A DNA stretch of 64,000 nucleotides from Dysgonomonas sp. 511 (GTDB lineage Bacteria > Bacteroidota > Bacteroidia > Bacteroidales > Dysgonomonadaceae), in NCBI RefSeq assembly GCF_010501105.1, contig NZ_QVMQ01000004.1:61796-125795 (forward strand). The letters run 5' to 3'. The position numbers and the translations under genes are program-made. How positions within the stretch are numbered: position 1 is the first letter of the stretch; every line of letters begins with the position of its first letter. The notes under the pieces were generated by a model. That model worked only from the letters and a program-made list of their open reading frames with translations. It had not been told where the DNA came from and ran no database searches. Below are positions 9,467 to 18,595 of this stretch, piece by piece.

Positions 9467-9616
9467 AAAGTTCAGAATAGAGTTTAGATAAATTTCACGC
9501 GTTTACTCCGGAGACCGCGGTAGAATAAACTAAAGATTAAATATTTAACTCAAGATAGCTTTTGTGTATAATTTAATAGAACGTTTTGCACCTAGGACTC
9601 CAACTGCTGATTCGCT

Positions 9617-10831
9617 TTATTTAAAAGGCCTTAGTAGGCTGAAAAATACTTCTTCTATAATGTCTGATGCCACTTCCTTTTTCGATTTCAATGGAAAGTC
9701 TTTTCTTTCCCCATTCCTGTTCAATATGGATATCTTATTGGTATCGTGTTGGAAACCAGCCCCCGCATCGTTGAGCGAATTAAGGACTATATAATCGAGA
9801 TTCTTCTTCTCCATTTTCCGTAGAGCATTCGCCTCCTCATCATTCGTTTCCAATGCAAAGCCTACTAGCATCTGTCCGCCTTTCTTCATCTTGCCGAGAG
9901 ATGCAGCAATATCTTTATTGGGAGTTAATGCAATGGTCAGGTCATCTTCTCCCCTTTTCACCTTTTGCGTATATTGCTCAGCAGGGCGAAAGTCGGCAAC
10001 TGCCGCGCACAAAATAGCCGCATCCATATCGCCAAAAACACCGACCGAAGCATTGTACATCTGCTCTGCCGATTCCACATCTATCCGCTTGATATTCGGA
10101 TGGTTCACCTTCAAGGCTACAGGCCCGGCAACGAGCGTGACTTCGGCTCCCCTACCGGCACATTCCTCGGCTAAAGCAAATCCCATTTTGCCCGAAGAAT
10201 AATTGCCGATAAAGCGTACGGGGTCTATTTTCTCATACGTAGGTCCCGCCGTTATCAGGATTTTTTTTTTATCCAGGGTTTCTTTTTTAGCAAAAAAAGC
10301 CTCCACTACTTCCAGTATTTTTTCAGGCTCTTCCATGCGCCCTTTGCCTATCAGGTGGCTGGCAAGTTCGCCGGCGGCAGGTTCTATAATGATATTGCCA
10401 TACGAACGGAGCATCTCTATATTGCGTGTGGTAGACGGGTGTGCAAACATATCCAAATCCATAGCGGGCGCAATCATCACAGGCGCTTTCATCGACAGGT
10501 ATGTAGTAATAAGCATATTGTCGGCTATGCCATTTGCCATCTTACCCAATGTGGCAGCAGTAGCAGGCGCTATCAGCATGAGGTCTGCCCATTGCCCGAG
10601 GTCTACGTGGCTATGCCATGTACCGTCGTTGGCTGTAAAAAATTCGCTGACTACAGGTTTCCCGGTAAGGGCCGACAATGTAACGGGGGTGATAAATTCT
10701 TTGCCCGAAGGGGTTATCACAATCTGTACTTCCGCCCCTGCCTTTATCAGCAAACGGGCTAACGATGCGGCTTTGTATGCGGCAATACTGCCCGTAATAC
10801 CAAGCACTATGTGTTTATCTTTCAATGTCAT
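9617..10831 (-). CDS. coaBC: Bifunctional phosphopantothenoylcysteine decarboxylase / phosphopantothenate-cysteine ligase
   Basis: The 404-residue protein catalyses two consecutive steps of coenzyme A synthesis. The N-terminal CoaC flavoprotein domain (about residues 1-180) has LGITGSIAAYKA, the FMN-binding histidine region GTWHSHVDLGQWAD and the PAMDLDMF motif (usual form PxMNxxMW; Asp for Asn here). The C-terminal CoaB domain (about 190-400) begins with the hallmark ITAGPTYEKIDPVR-x-I-x-N-x-S-S-G-K-M-G and contains the VADFRP motif. A minus-strand TATCTTTG element lies 22 bp upstream of the ATG. Confidence 0.97.
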   Translation of the reverse strand: MTLKDKHIVLGITGSIAAYKAASLARLLIKAGAEVQIVITPSGKEFITPVTLSALTGKPVVSEFFTANDGTWHSHVDLGQWADLMLIAPATAATLGKMANGIADNMLITTYLSMKAPVMIAPAMDLDMFAHPSTTRNIEMLRSYGNIIIEPAAGELASHLIGKGRMEEPEKILEVVEAFFAKKETLDKKKILITAGPTYEKIDPVRFIGNYSSGKMGFALAEECAGRGAEVTLVAGPVALKVNHPNIKRIDVESAEQMYNASVGVFGDMDAAILCAAVADFRPAEQYTQKVKRGEDDLTIALTPNKDIAASLGKMKKGGQMLVGFALETNDEEANALRKMEKKNLDYIVLNSLNDAGAGFQHDTNKISILNRNGERKDFPLKSKKEVASDIIEEVFFSLLRPFK

Positions 10832-10852
10832 AATATTCTACATTTTGAACGA

Positions 10853-10860
10853 CAAAGATA
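10853..10860 (-). promoter_or_regulatory. Bacteroidetes -7 element for coaBC
   Basis: TATCTTTG on the minus strand lies 22 bp upstream of the coaBC start and matches TAnnTTTG. Confidence 0.5.
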
Positions 10861-10942
10861 GTGGTTTTCATCAAGCCTGATTCTATTTAGCTGCTTCTTT
10901 TTTTATTTCTTCACTCATGGCGAAAGCTATGTTTCTCAACAT

Positions 10943-10977
10943 TTTGCCACATTTTTTAAATCTTTTCTATACATTTG
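10943..10977 (+). promoter_or_regulatory. Promoter of the MFS transporter gene
   Basis: TTTG at 10943-10946 (-33) and TACATTTG at 10970-10977 (-7) are 23 bp apart and 46 bp upstream of the ATG at 11024. Confidence 0.55.
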
Positions 10978-11023
10978 CATCTGAAAAAATCAAACTTGCA
11001 TAAAACAGAAATATCAAAAGACC

Positions 11024-12385
11024 ATGACTGAAATACTAAGAAAGAAACTAAGCGACTCTGCTGCTGCCCGTTGGACGGTGCTATGCGTAGTTGCATTTAC
11101 CATGTTTTGTGGCTACTTTGTTACCGATGTAATGGCTCCTCTGATGGAGATGCTCGGCGAAGAATTTGGGTGGAGCGCCGAAGAGTACGGAATATTCAAC
11201 CTTGCCTACGGACTACTGAATGTAGCCTTGTTTATGCTGATAATCAGCGGTATTATATTAGACAAGATCGGTGTCCGCCTTACAGGTATCGGCTCGTGTA
11301 TATTAATGATTATCGGATGTTTCCTTAAATATTATGCAGTATCTAAAAGCTTCGAAGGCGAAATATTCGGGCTTCGCACACAAGTATTCCTTGCCAGTAT
11401 CGGTTTTGCAATATTCGCATTGGGCATCGAATCTGCGGGGATAACCGTTACCAAAGTTATTGTCCGCTGGTTCAAAGGCAAAGAGATGGCGCTAGCGATG
11501 GGGATACAGGTAAGCGTGGCACGGCTGGGTACGACCCTCGCTATGAGTGCGACACTGCCTCTCGCCAATTATTTCGGAAGCCCTTCGCGCCCTATCTTGT
11601 TCGGACTGGCAGCACTATGTATCGGGCTGATAGCCTATCTGGTGTTCTGTGTGATGGATAAAAAGCTGGATGGCACTGTTCCCGAAGAAGAAAACAGCGA
11701 GCCGTTCAAGGTGAAAGACATAGGCAGCATTATATCCAGTAAAGGGTTCTGGTTGCTGGCACTACTGTGCGTGCTATTCTATTCCGCGATTTTCCCTTTC
11801 CTGAAATATGCCGTATCGTTTATGATAAACAAATATGGTGTAGATCCTAATTTTGCAGGGATATTACCGTCTATACTCCCGATAGGGGCAATCTTCCTGA
11901 CCCCGTTGTTTGGAGGTATATACGACGCCAAAGGCAAAGGGGCTACCATCATGATGATAGGGGCTATATTGTTGATTTTCGTACATTTTATGTTTTCGCT
12001 CCCTATACTTAATCATTGGGTGTTTGCCGCCATACTTATGGTTGTGCTTGGCTTTGCTTTTTCTTTGGTTCCTTCTGCCATGTGGCCGTCCGTACCTAAG
12101 ATTATAGACGAAAACAAAGTTGGCACTGCATACGGGTTGATCTTCTGGGTGCAAAATATCGGGCTAAGCCTCGTACCTTATATTATAGGTAGGGTACTGG
12201 ACAACTATGGTATAATCGGCACGAAAATAACAGAAAAAGGGAATGAGGTTCCTGTATATGATTATACCTACCCTTCTATTATTTTCACTTGCTTTGGTGT
12301 GCTTGCCCTGTTTACTGCCGTCTTATTGAAACGGGAGGATAAGAAAAAAGGGTATGGGTTGGAGTTGCCGAATATAAAAAAGTAA
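11024..12385 (+). CDS. Major facilitator superfamily transporter
   Basis: The 453-residue protein has about 12 hydrophobic helices separated by a polar central loop (about residues 215-235, with the acidic run P-E-E-E-N-S-E), the 6+6 MFS arrangement. After helix 2 there is an MFS-like L-D-K-I-G-V-R loop. No signal peptide is present. The substrate cannot be deduced. The gene has its own promoter elements and a terminator hairpin after the stop, so it is monocistronic. Confidence 0.88.
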   Translation: MTEILRKKLSDSAAARWTVLCVVAFTMFCGYFVTDVMAPLMEMLGEEFGWSAEEYGIFNLAYGLLNVALFMLIISGIILDKIGVRLTGIGSCILMIIGCFLKYYAVSKSFEGEIFGLRTQVFLASIGFAIFALGIESAGITVTKVIVRWFKGKEMALAMGIQVSVARLGTTLAMSATLPLANYFGSPSRPILFGLAALCIGLIAYLVFCVMDKKLDGTVPEEENSEPFKVKDIGSIISSKGFWLLALLCVLFYSAIFPFLKYAVSFMINKYGVDPNFAGILPSILPIGAIFLTPLFGGIYDAKGKGATIMMIGAILLIFVHFMFSLPILNHWVFAAILMVVLGFAFSLVPSAMWPSVPKIIDENKVGTAYGLIFWVQNIGLSLVPYIIGRVLDNYGIIGTKITEKGNEVPVYDYTYPSIIFTCFGVLALFTAVLLKREDKKKGYGLELPNIKK

Positions 12386-12411
12386 CACACATATAATATT
12401 ACAATAGAAAG

Positions 12412-12442
12412 ACCCGGACTCGAAAGCCGGGTTTTCTGTTTT
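12412..12442 (+). terminator. Rho-independent terminator of the MFS gene
   Basis: The stem acccgg / ccgggt is extended by CT-AG past a one-base bulge. It is followed by ttttctgtttt and lies 27 bp after the stop. Confidence 0.75.
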
Positions 12443-12468
12443 AAAAACAAGTTACCACCTCTCTCCCC

Positions 12469-12490
12469 GCTCTCTCCAAAAGGAGAGAGC
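12469..12490. repeat. Inverted repeat, gctctctcc type
   Basis: The 9-bp arms gctctctcc / ggagagagc flank an aaaa loop. It sits in the 378-bp gene-free stretch between the MFS gene and rpoN. Purine/pyrimidine-rich intergenic palindromes of this kind are common in Bacteroidetes. Confidence 0.5.
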
Positions 12491-12556
12491 CGCAAGCCAC
12501 AACGAGAGAGAGGAAAAAGCAACAAGGGTAAAGTGATAAGAATGTGTCACTTTATA

Positions 12557-12646
12557 GAGAGATACAAAATACCAGTGGACGAGTAAACGAGTTGGGTGCC
12601 GATAAAACATGAACTTGTGTCTCGTATCTTGTCTACTTGTATCTAA
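12557..12646 (+). repeat. Dispersed intergenic repeat, copy A
   Basis: This 90-bp element begins gagagatacaaaatacca and ends acttgtatctaa. By eye it matches copy C (21031-21120) at 82 of 90 positions without gaps. The two ends are imperfect inverted repeats of each other (gatacaag...cttgtatc). It is immediately preceded by a small hairpin (taaagtga / tcacttta). There is no coding potential. Confidence 0.85.
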
Positions 12647-12704
12647 AGATACTGACAACCGTTAACTGAAAAATCCCGGGACGGAGAACTAACCAAACCC
12701 TAAT

Positions 12705-12738
12705 TTTGTTCACTAATTAAGAACTATTACTATCTTTG
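12705..12738 (+). promoter_or_regulatory. Promoter of rpoN
   Basis: TTTG at 12705-12708 and TATCTTTG at 12731-12738 match the Bacteroidetes -33/-7 pair with 22-bp spacing. They lie 26 bp upstream of the rpoN ATG. Confidence 0.6.
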
Positions 12739-12763
12739 TCTTAACAGAATAATTTCGGCAACT

Positions 12764-14224
12764 ATGGCTCTCAAGCAGCAATTACAACTCAAGCAACAGC
12801 AGAAACTATCTCCGTTGCAAATGCAGGTCATCAAACTGACCGAGCTACCCGTCATTGAGTTGGAGGAGCGTATAAAACAAGAACTGGAAGACAACCCCGC
12901 CCTCGAAGAAGGACTTGAACCAACCAATGACGCATCTGAATACGACGACGATTTCTCTCCCGAAGATGGAGCAGATATTTCGCAGGAAGAAATGGCGTTG
13001 GGCGACTATATGAACGAGGAAGAAATTCCCGACTACCGCCTGCGCGACAACAATAAATCGCCCGGCAGCAAGCAAGAAGAGATACCTTTCTCGGTAGCCG
13101 AGTCGCTGAACGAATATTTGCTGGAACAGCTTGGCGAAACCGAACTGGACGAACAAGACAAGAAAACGGCAGAATACATTATAGGGAATATAGACGAAAG
13201 CGGTTATCTCGACCGTTCGCTGCCGGCTATATCCGACGACCTGATCTTCCAGCAGAATATAGATGTCACCGTCGCCCACCTGGAAGAGATACTGGAAATA
13301 ATACAGGAGTTTGAGCCGGCAGGCATAGGCGCGCGCAACCTGCAAGAATGCCTCTTACTACAACTATACCGGAAAGAGAAGGACAGGACTACCGAACTGG
13401 CCACCAAAATAATATCCGACTATTTCGATGATTTCTCTAAAAGGCATTACGACAAGATAATCAGGCAACTGAATATAACCGAAGACGAGATGAAGGAGAT
13501 TATCCAGGAGATAACCACCCTGAATCCCAAACCCGGCAACAATTGGGGCGATAGCATGTCGGCAACGCTCAACACCATCATCCCCGACTTCATTATAGAA
13601 AGTTACAACGGCGAATTGTTTCTCAGTCTCAACAACCGCAACATCCCCGACCTGCGGGTGAGTCGCGAATATTCAGACCTGCTCAAAGGATATTCGGACA
13701 ACAGGGATAGCATGTCGCAAGACAACAAGAACGCCGCACTGTTCGTAAAACAAAAGCTAGACTCGGCACGCTGGTTTATCGACGCCATCAAACAACGGCA
13801 AGATACCCTGCAACGCACCATGAAAGCAATAATGGATATGCAGTACGACTTCTTCCTTTCGGGAGACGAGTCACAACTCAAGCCGATGATACTGAAAGAC
13901 GTGGCACAACGCACCGGATACGACATTTCGACCATATCGCGCGTGAGCAACAGCAAGTATGTGCAAACCAACTTTGCCATATATCCACTCAAATACTTCT
14001 TCTCAGAATCGATGCAGACCGATAGCGGCGAAGAAATATCGTCGCGCGAGGTAAAAGCCATATTAAAAGAATGTATAGAAAACGAGGATAAACGCAAACC
14101 ACTGACAGACGACCGCCTGTCGGAAATACTGAAAGAAAAAGGCTATATAATAGCGCGGCGCACTGTGGCCAAATACAGGGAACAGATGAACCTACCCGTG
14201 GCGCGCCTAAGAAAAGAAATATGA
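12764..14224 (+). CDS. rpoN: RNA polymerase sigma-54 factor
   Basis: The 486-residue protein has all three sigma-54 regions. These are a Gln/Leu-rich region I (residues 1-50, KQQLQLKQQQKLSPLQMQ), an acidic region II (about 50-110), and region III with the core-binding domain, the helix-turn-helix and the C-terminal RpoN box ARRTVAKYRE near residue 468. It directs RNA polymerase to -24/-12 promoters and needs AAA+ enhancer-binding activators, none of which is encoded here. The stop overlaps the next start by 4 bp (ATGA), so the downstream membrane-protein gene is translationally coupled. Confidence 0.97.
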   Translation: MALKQQLQLKQQQKLSPLQMQVIKLTELPVIELEERIKQELEDNPALEEGLEPTNDASEYDDDFSPEDGADISQEEMALGDYMNEEEIPDYRLRDNNKSPGSKQEEIPFSVAESLNEYLLEQLGETELDEQDKKTAEYIIGNIDESGYLDRSLPAISDDLIFQQNIDVTVAHLEEILEIIQEFEPAGIGARNLQECLLLQLYRKEKDRTTELATKIISDYFDDFSKRHYDKIIRQLNITEDEMKEIIQEITTLNPKPGNNWGDSMSATLNTIIPDFIIESYNGELFLSLNNRNIPDLRVSREYSDLLKGYSDNRDSMSQDNKNAALFVKQKLDSARWFIDAIKQRQDTLQRTMKAIMDMQYDFFLSGDESQLKPMILKDVAQRTGYDISTISRVSNSKYVQTNFAIYPLKYFFSESMQTDSGEEISSREVKAILKECIENEDKRKPLTDDRLSEILKEKGYIIARRTVAKYREQMNLPVARLRKEI

Positions 14225-14946
14225 TGAACGACAACAATAATATATACCCGCAGGAAAACAAGAGTTTTGCAACACTACAGTCGTACACCCCGCCCAAAGA
14301 GGCTGAACCGCTTTTAGCCAGGATAGTTTCTATTATCCTGCATCCGCTGTTTATGGGGATATATACAGTAGCACTGTTGTTTGTATATACCGATTTCAAC
14401 CTGCTTTTTGCCGGGCAGTTTTTCCTGTTCATGTCGCCCATGTTTTTCCTTACATGCGTGGTGCCCCTGTGCAGCCTGTATTTTCTCAATAAGATGAAGC
14501 TGATAAAAAACTATGGCACCACCGAACCTCAGGAACGGTTAATCCCATTCCTGGTCTTTTTTCTGTCTTACGGCCTGCTTGTCTACCATTTTCATTCGGC
14601 AAAACTATATACATGGTTCACAGCCTTGCTCGCCGCCCCGCTTATACTCATTGTCGTTTCGGGCATCATCAGCCATTTTTGGAAGATAAGCCTGCATATG
14701 GTAGGCATAGGCGCGCTTGTGGGTAGCACTTTGTCAGTATGTTATCATGTAAAAGGGGTAAATCCATATGTATTATTCATCATTTTGTTTATCTTAGCAG
14801 GATGCTTGGGTGTAGCCCGCCTTGCATCTAAAAAGAACACCCCGGCACAGGTGTATGCCGGCTTCGTGCTGGGAGCAGCCGTATCATATATATGTGTATG
14901 GATAGGGGCATACTGGGGTTTGATCGTGTTTTTACAAAATCAATAA
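14221..14946 (+). CDS. Polytopic membrane protein coupled to rpoN
   Basis: The 241-residue protein has about six or seven transmembrane helices after a hydrophilic N-terminus of about 30 residues, and no signal peptide. A late segment with S-L-H-M-V-G-I-G-A-L-x-G between helices faintly recalls PAP2-type phosphatases, but the full PAP2 signature (K-x6-RP, PSGH, SR-x5-H-x3-D) is not visible, so I leave the function open. It overlaps rpoN by 4 bp and ends 26 bp before gcvH. The overlap implies co-transcription with sigma-54, but no functional link is known to me. Confidence 0.75.
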   Translation: MMNDNNNIYPQENKSFATLQSYTPPKEAEPLLARIVSIILHPLFMGIYTVALLFVYTDFNLLFAGQFFLFMSPMFFLTCVVPLCSLYFLNKMKLIKNYGTTEPQERLIPFLVFFLSYGLLVYHFHSAKLYTWFTALLAAPLILIVVSGIISHFWKISLHMVGIGALVGSTLSVCYHVKGVNPYVLFIILFILAGCLGVARLASKKNTPAQVYAGFVLGAAVSYICVWIGAYWGLIVFLQNQ

Positions 14947-14972
14947 ATTAGTAATATTATAAATTTAAGACT

Positions 14973-15353
14973 ATGAATTTTCCTGAGAATCTTAAGTACT
15001 CGAAAGACCATGAATGGATAAGAGTAGAAGGCGAAATTGCTTATGTGGGTATTACCGAATTTGCTCAAAGCGAACTGGGCGAAATAGTTTATGTAGATGT
15101 GACCACAGAAGGCGAGACTATAAAAAAAGACAGCGTATTCGGAAACGTGGAAGCCGTGAAAACAGTATCCGACCTGCTTATGCCGGCTTCGGGAGAAGTG
15201 CTTGAACTCAACGCCGCGCTGGAAGACAAACCCGAACTGATAAACGAAGACCCATACGGTGAAGGATGGATAATAAAAATAAGCCTGAGCGATGCCGCCG
15301 AAACAGATAGCCTGCTATCTGCCGGAGAGTACAAAGCATTGATAGGCAAATAA
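14973..15353 (+). CDS. gcvH: Glycine cleavage system H protein
   Basis: The 126-residue protein carries the lipoyl-domain motif [11 protein letters not shown], in which Lys63 is the lipoylation site. The start [15 protein letters not shown] is characteristic of GcvH. The protein shuttles the aminomethyl group between the P, T and L proteins of the glycine cleavage complex. None of those partners is in this window. It follows the membrane-protein gene by 26 bp. A dispersed repeat (copy B) separates it from purE. Confidence 0.97.
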   Translation: MNFPENLKYSKDHEWIRVEGEIAYVGITEFAQSELGEIVYVDVTTEGETIKKDSVFGNVEAVKTVSDLLMPASGEVLELNAALEDKPELINEDPYGEGWIIKISLSDAAETDSLLSAGEYKALIGK

Positions 15354-15433
15354 TAGGTACAAGTAGGCAAGATACGAGATACAAGTTTATTCATTCTTGC
15401 AAAAAGACTTGTTTACTCGTATCTTGTATCTAA
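15354..15433. repeat. Dispersed intergenic repeat, copy B (short variant)
   Basis: The element runs from taggtacaagtaggcaag to ctcgtatcttgtatctaa. Its outer arms are imperfect inverted repeats and share the tacaag / cgagatacaag vocabulary of copies A, C and D, but the centre is different and shorter. It fills the gcvH-purE gap. Confidence 0.7.
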
Positions 15434-15460
15434 ATAAGGAACTAATTTTATATAAAATAG

Positions 15461-15967
15461 ATGAAACCAGTTGTAAGTATTATAATGGGAAGTACTTCCG
15501 ACCTTCCGGTAATGGAGAAGGCCGCGAAGTTTTTCGACGAGATGGAGATACCATTCGAAATAAACGCCCTCTCGGCGCACCGTACTCCCGAACGTGTAGA
15601 AGCTTTTGCCAAAGCGGCAGCCGACAGAGGTATAAAAGTGATTATAGCAGCAGCGGGAATGGCGGCTCATTTGCCGGGCGTTATCGCATCCATGACACAC
15701 ATCCCCGTGATAGGCGTACCTATCGACGCATCGTTGGACGGCATAGATGCACTGCTTGCGATAGTACAGATGCCTCCGGGCATACCTGTAGCCACTGTGG
15801 GTATCAACGGCTCGCTCAACGCTGCCATACTTGCACTGCAAATGATAGCGACCGGCGACCAAGATCTGCAGGAAAAGCTGAAAGCTTACAAAGAAAACCT
15901 GAAGAAAAAGATAGAAAAAGCGAACGAAGATTTAGCGAAAGTCGAGTTTAAATTTAAGACAAATTAA
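15461..15967 (+). CDS. purE: N5-carboxyaminoimidazole ribonucleotide mutase
   Basis: The 168-residue class I PurE carries the N-terminal substrate loop GSTSDLPVM and the conserved SAHRTPE. It also has the central AAGMAAHLPGVIAS and the PPGIPVATVGING region. It interconverts N5-CAIR and CAIR in purine synthesis. The Lys/Glu-rich C-terminal extension (about residues 140-168) is predicted helical. A hairpin terminator follows 43 bp after the stop. A separate purK is not in the window. Confidence 0.97.
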   Translation: MKPVVSIIMGSTSDLPVMEKAAKFFDEMEIPFEINALSAHRTPERVEAFAKAAADRGIKVIIAAAGMAAHLPGVIASMTHIPVIGVPIDASLDGIDALLAIVQMPPGIPVATVGINGSLNAAILALQMIATGDQDLQEKLKAYKENLKKKIEKANEDLAKVEFKFKTN

Positions 15968-16009
15968 CGTATTCGGTTACAATCAGATACGTAAGAAACA
16001 TGCACAAAG

Positions 16010-16046
16010 AAGCGGAGCATTTATAACGAATAGCTCCGCTTTTTAT
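16010..16046 (+). terminator. Rho-independent terminator of purE
   Basis: The 8-9 bp stem agcggagc (16011-16018) / gctccgct (16033-16040) is followed by ttttatt. Confidence 0.8.
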
Positions 16047-16112
16047 TGCGAGCCACCCTGCAAATTATTTATTTTTTAACAAAAAAAATGTGAGCGTTAT
16101 AAAAAAAAGACA

Positions 16113-16120
16113 TATATTTG
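16113..16120 (+). promoter_or_regulatory. -7 element of the beta-barrel protein gene
   Basis: TATATTTG followed by C matches TAnnTTTG, with a long AT-rich 5' leader (64 bp) before the ATG at 16184, as is typical of strongly expressed Bacteroidetes membrane proteins. Confidence 0.6.
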
Positions 16121-16183
16121 CACTTGAAAATTAAGACAAACTAAAACAAATTAATTTATCTAATCACTTAATTTTACTCAATT

Positions 16184-16804
16184 ATGAAAAAAATTTTACT
16201 AGTAGCAGCGTTGGCCATGACTTGCCTTTTCGCTAATGCACAAGACGATCTTCAAGGAAAATGGTTTGTAGGTGGTGCTGTAGGTTACACTAGCAAGAGT
16301 TCTTCTTTTGCAGACAAGAAAGACAACTCATTTGTTATCAAACCAACTGTTGGCACTTTCATCTCTTCAGATCTAGCTGTAGGAGCATCATTGGGATACT
16401 CTAATAGCAAAAGATACACTGGTAGGTCAGAAGATGCAAATGGAAATGTAACATATACTGAATCAAAAGAAAACCAATTCATCATTGAACCATTTGTTAG
16501 AAAATACTGGACTATCGCTGGTGGTTTGAAATTCTTCGGAGAAGCATCTCTACCTGTAGCTTTCGGCGATGTAAAAGATTCATACAGCACTACAAGCGTA
16601 GGTCTTGCTATCGCTCCAGGTTTCGAATACTTCATCAACAGCTGGATTTCTGTTGACACTAAATTCCACTTATTTGGTGTTGCCTATGAAAACACAAGCT
16701 ATGATGCTGAAGGCGTTGACAGCAAAAATGGTTTCGCAGTTGGAGGAAACACTCACTACAACAATATCGGTGACCTAACTATCGGTGTTAAATTCTTGTT
16801 CTAA
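16184..16804 (+). CDS. Outer-membrane beta-barrel (porin-family) protein
   Basis: The 206-residue protein has a clean signal peptide (residues 1-19, ending A-N-A-Q) and then alternating hydrophobic/polar strands ending in aromatic residues, finishing with the outer-membrane barrel C-terminus T-I-G-V-K-F-L-F. It looks like a small 8-strand barrel of the OmpW/porin_family type common in Bacteroidetes. Its A/T-ending codons differ from the surrounding genes, consistent with high expression. It has its own promoter and terminator. The function is unknown. Confidence 0.85.
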   Translation: MKKILLVAALAMTCLFANAQDDLQGKWFVGGAVGYTSKSSSFADKKDNSFVIKPTVGTFISSDLAVGASLGYSNSKRYTGRSEDANGNVTYTESKENQFIIEPFVRKYWTIAGGLKFFGEASLPVAFGDVKDSYSTTSVGLAIAPGFEYFINSWISVDTKFHLFGVAYENTSYDAEGVDSKNGFAVGGNTHYNNIGDLTIGVKFLF

Positions 16805-16867
16805 GAAGCAAAACTGATTAACTACCTTAAAGCTATCTAATAGTTTTATACAGTTATCAACCATATA

Positions 16868-16900
16868 AAAGGTCTTCGGCTTAGCCGGAGGCCTTTTTGC
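16868..16900 (+). terminator. Rho-independent terminator of the barrel-protein gene
   Basis: The 10-bp stem ggtcttcggc / gccggaggcc has two G-T wobbles and a 3-nt loop, and is followed by tttttgctttt. It lies 66 bp after the stop. Confidence 0.8.
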
Positions 16901-17006
16901 TTTTCCATCATATTTATATATCTTTATCTATACACTATAAAACACAAGTACCATTGCGAAGAAGAAAAAAAGTAAATTTTATTTAAAACAAATTGCTAAT
17001 AAATGT

Positions 17007-17014
17007 TACATTTG
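17007..17014 (+). promoter_or_regulatory. -7 element of the sodium:solute symporter gene
   Basis: TACATTTG matches TAnnTTTG and lies 41 bp upstream of the ATG at 17056. The -33 is unclear. Confidence 0.5.
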
Positions 17015-17055
17015 GAAGATGAATACATAAACAACCAACCTAACCCGATAAAACT

Positions 17056-18513
17056 ATGGGAACTACCATCTTAATTATCTTAGCCGTCTACTTTGGCCTG
17101 CTTACATTAATATCTCATCTGGTGAGCCGCAAAAACAGCGGAAATGATGCATTCTTCCTCGGGAACAAAAAATCGCCGTGGTATATAGTCGCATTCGGCA
17201 TGATAGGCTCTAGCATATCGGGAGTGTCGTTTGTCTCCGTACCCGGCATGGTGAGGGGGCAAGACATGACCTATATGCAAATGGTACTGGGCTTCTTTGT
17301 CGGCTATGCTATCATCGCCTTCGTGCTTCTCCCGCTCTACTACCGGCTCAACCTGACCACCATTTACGGATACCTGGAGCGGCGATTCGGGCTGCGCTCG
17401 TACAAAACGGGGGCTTCATTTTTCATCCTATCCAAAACGATAGGTGCGGCAGCAAGGCTCTTCCTTGTAGTATTCATCCTGCACAACCTCGTATTTGCCC
17501 AATGGAACATACCGTTTTTTGCAGTTGCAGCAGGAATAATCGTCCTGATCTGGATATATACATACCGCAGCGGAATAAAAACAATAATCTGGACCGATAC
17601 CCTGCAAACCTTCTGCCTCGTTGCAGGGCTTGTACTCATCATCTGGCAGGTAATAGCAAAGATAGATGTAGACCTTCCCGAAGCCATACAGATGATAGGG
17701 CATCATGCCAACTCGAAGATATTCGTTTTCGACGACTGGGTTTCGAAACAAAACTTCTTTAAACAATTTCTCAATGGGGTGCTCATCGCAATCGTAATGA
17801 ATGGGCTCGATCAGGATATGATGCAAAAAAGCCTGACTTGCAAGAACCTGAAAGATGCGCAGAAAAACATTGTGACATTCGGCGCATTATACATACCTAT
17901 CAACCTTCTGTTGTTGTCGTTAGGTGTTTTACTGCTGATATTTGCCTCGCAATTCGATATCGCATTGCCGGAGAGAGCAGACCAGATACTACCTGTCTTG
18001 GCCAGCCAATACCTAGGATTGCCTGTCCTTATATTCTTTTCGATAGGAATTATTGCGGCAGCGTTTTCGAGCGCCGACTCTGCCCTGACTGCCATCACTA
18101 CAACTGTATGTGTCGACCTGCTCGATATTGAGAAGAAAGAAGCCCTGAAAGCTGTGAAAACGAGGAGGAAGATACATATACTTATCAGCGTAGCCTTCCT
18201 GCTGGTCATCCTGCTTATCGACTATCTGGGACAAGACGGAATACTGAACACGATATACAAAATAGCCTCATATACCTATGGGCCATTGCTGGGGTTATTC
18301 TTCCTGGGGTTGTTTACCAAAGTGAAGCCAAAAGACAAGATTGTGCCTATAGTCTGCATCCTCAGCCCTTTACTCTGCTTTGGGATAGAAGTAACACTGA
18401 AAGAAGTATATGATTATGCAGTAGGAAACGAAATACTATTAGCAAACGGGCTGCTTACCATCGTAGGACTATCGGTATTCTCGGAAAAAGAAAAATATAT
18501 GGCAAAACTATAA
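17056..18513 (+). CDS. Sodium:solute symporter family protein
   Basis: The 485-residue protein has about 13 transmembrane helices and the SSS-family features. These are a helix-1 region followed by S-x-W-Y-I-V-A-F-G-M-I-G-S-S-I-S-G near residues 41-60 and the later F-S-S-A-D-S-A-L-T-A-I-T segment near residue 335, which includes sodium-site serines. It moves a sugar, organic acid or amino acid with Na+; the substrate cannot be assigned. It stands alone, between a terminated barrel-protein gene and thrC, which has its own promoter. Confidence 0.92.
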   Translation: MGTTILIILAVYFGLLTLISHLVSRKNSGNDAFFLGNKKSPWYIVAFGMIGSSISGVSFVSVPGMVRGQDMTYMQMVLGFFVGYAIIAFVLLPLYYRLNLTTIYGYLERRFGLRSYKTGASFFILSKTIGAAARLFLVVFILHNLVFAQWNIPFFAVAAGIIVLIWIYTYRSGIKTIIWTDTLQTFCLVAGLVLIIWQVIAKIDVDLPEAIQMIGHHANSKIFVFDDWVSKQNFFKQFLNGVLIAIVMNGLDQDMMQKSLTCKNLKDAQKNIVTFGALYIPINLLLLSLGVLLLIFASQFDIALPERADQILPVLASQYLGLPVLIFFSIGIIAAAFSSADSALTAITTTVCVDLLDIEKKEALKAVKTRRKIHILISVAFLLVILLIDYLGQDGILNTIYKIASYTYGPLLGLFFLGLFTKVKPKDKIVPIVCILSPLLCFGIEVTLKEVYDYAVGNEILLANGLLTIVGLSVFSEKEKYMAKL

Positions 18514-18540
18514 CAAAAAGACAATATAGAGAAAACGACA

Positions 18541-18571
18541 TTGGCAATATGCTATTTTCTTTGTAGTTTTG
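18541..18571 (+). promoter_or_regulatory. Promoter of thrC
   Basis: TTGG at 18541-18544 and TAGTTTTG at 18564-18571, 19 bp apart, match the Bacteroidetes -33/-7 elements 25 bp upstream of the ATG. Confidence 0.6.
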
Positions 18572-18595
18572 CAACAAGAAACATCTATTTAAGAC

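Larger units (their letters stand above)
9257..9616. other. Gene-free stretch with two repeat elements
   Basis: There is no credible ORF here. The stretch contains a 30-nt sequence also found at 63817 (9263-9292) and a 66-nt perfect hairpin (9401-9466), both described separately. The remainder is AT-rich and unrecognised. Confidence 0.6.

Noticed and set aside
15397..15951. A 184-codon + frame overlapping purE
   Set aside because: It is an alternative reading of purE with an Arg/Ser/Cys-rich product, while the purE frame is unmistakable.
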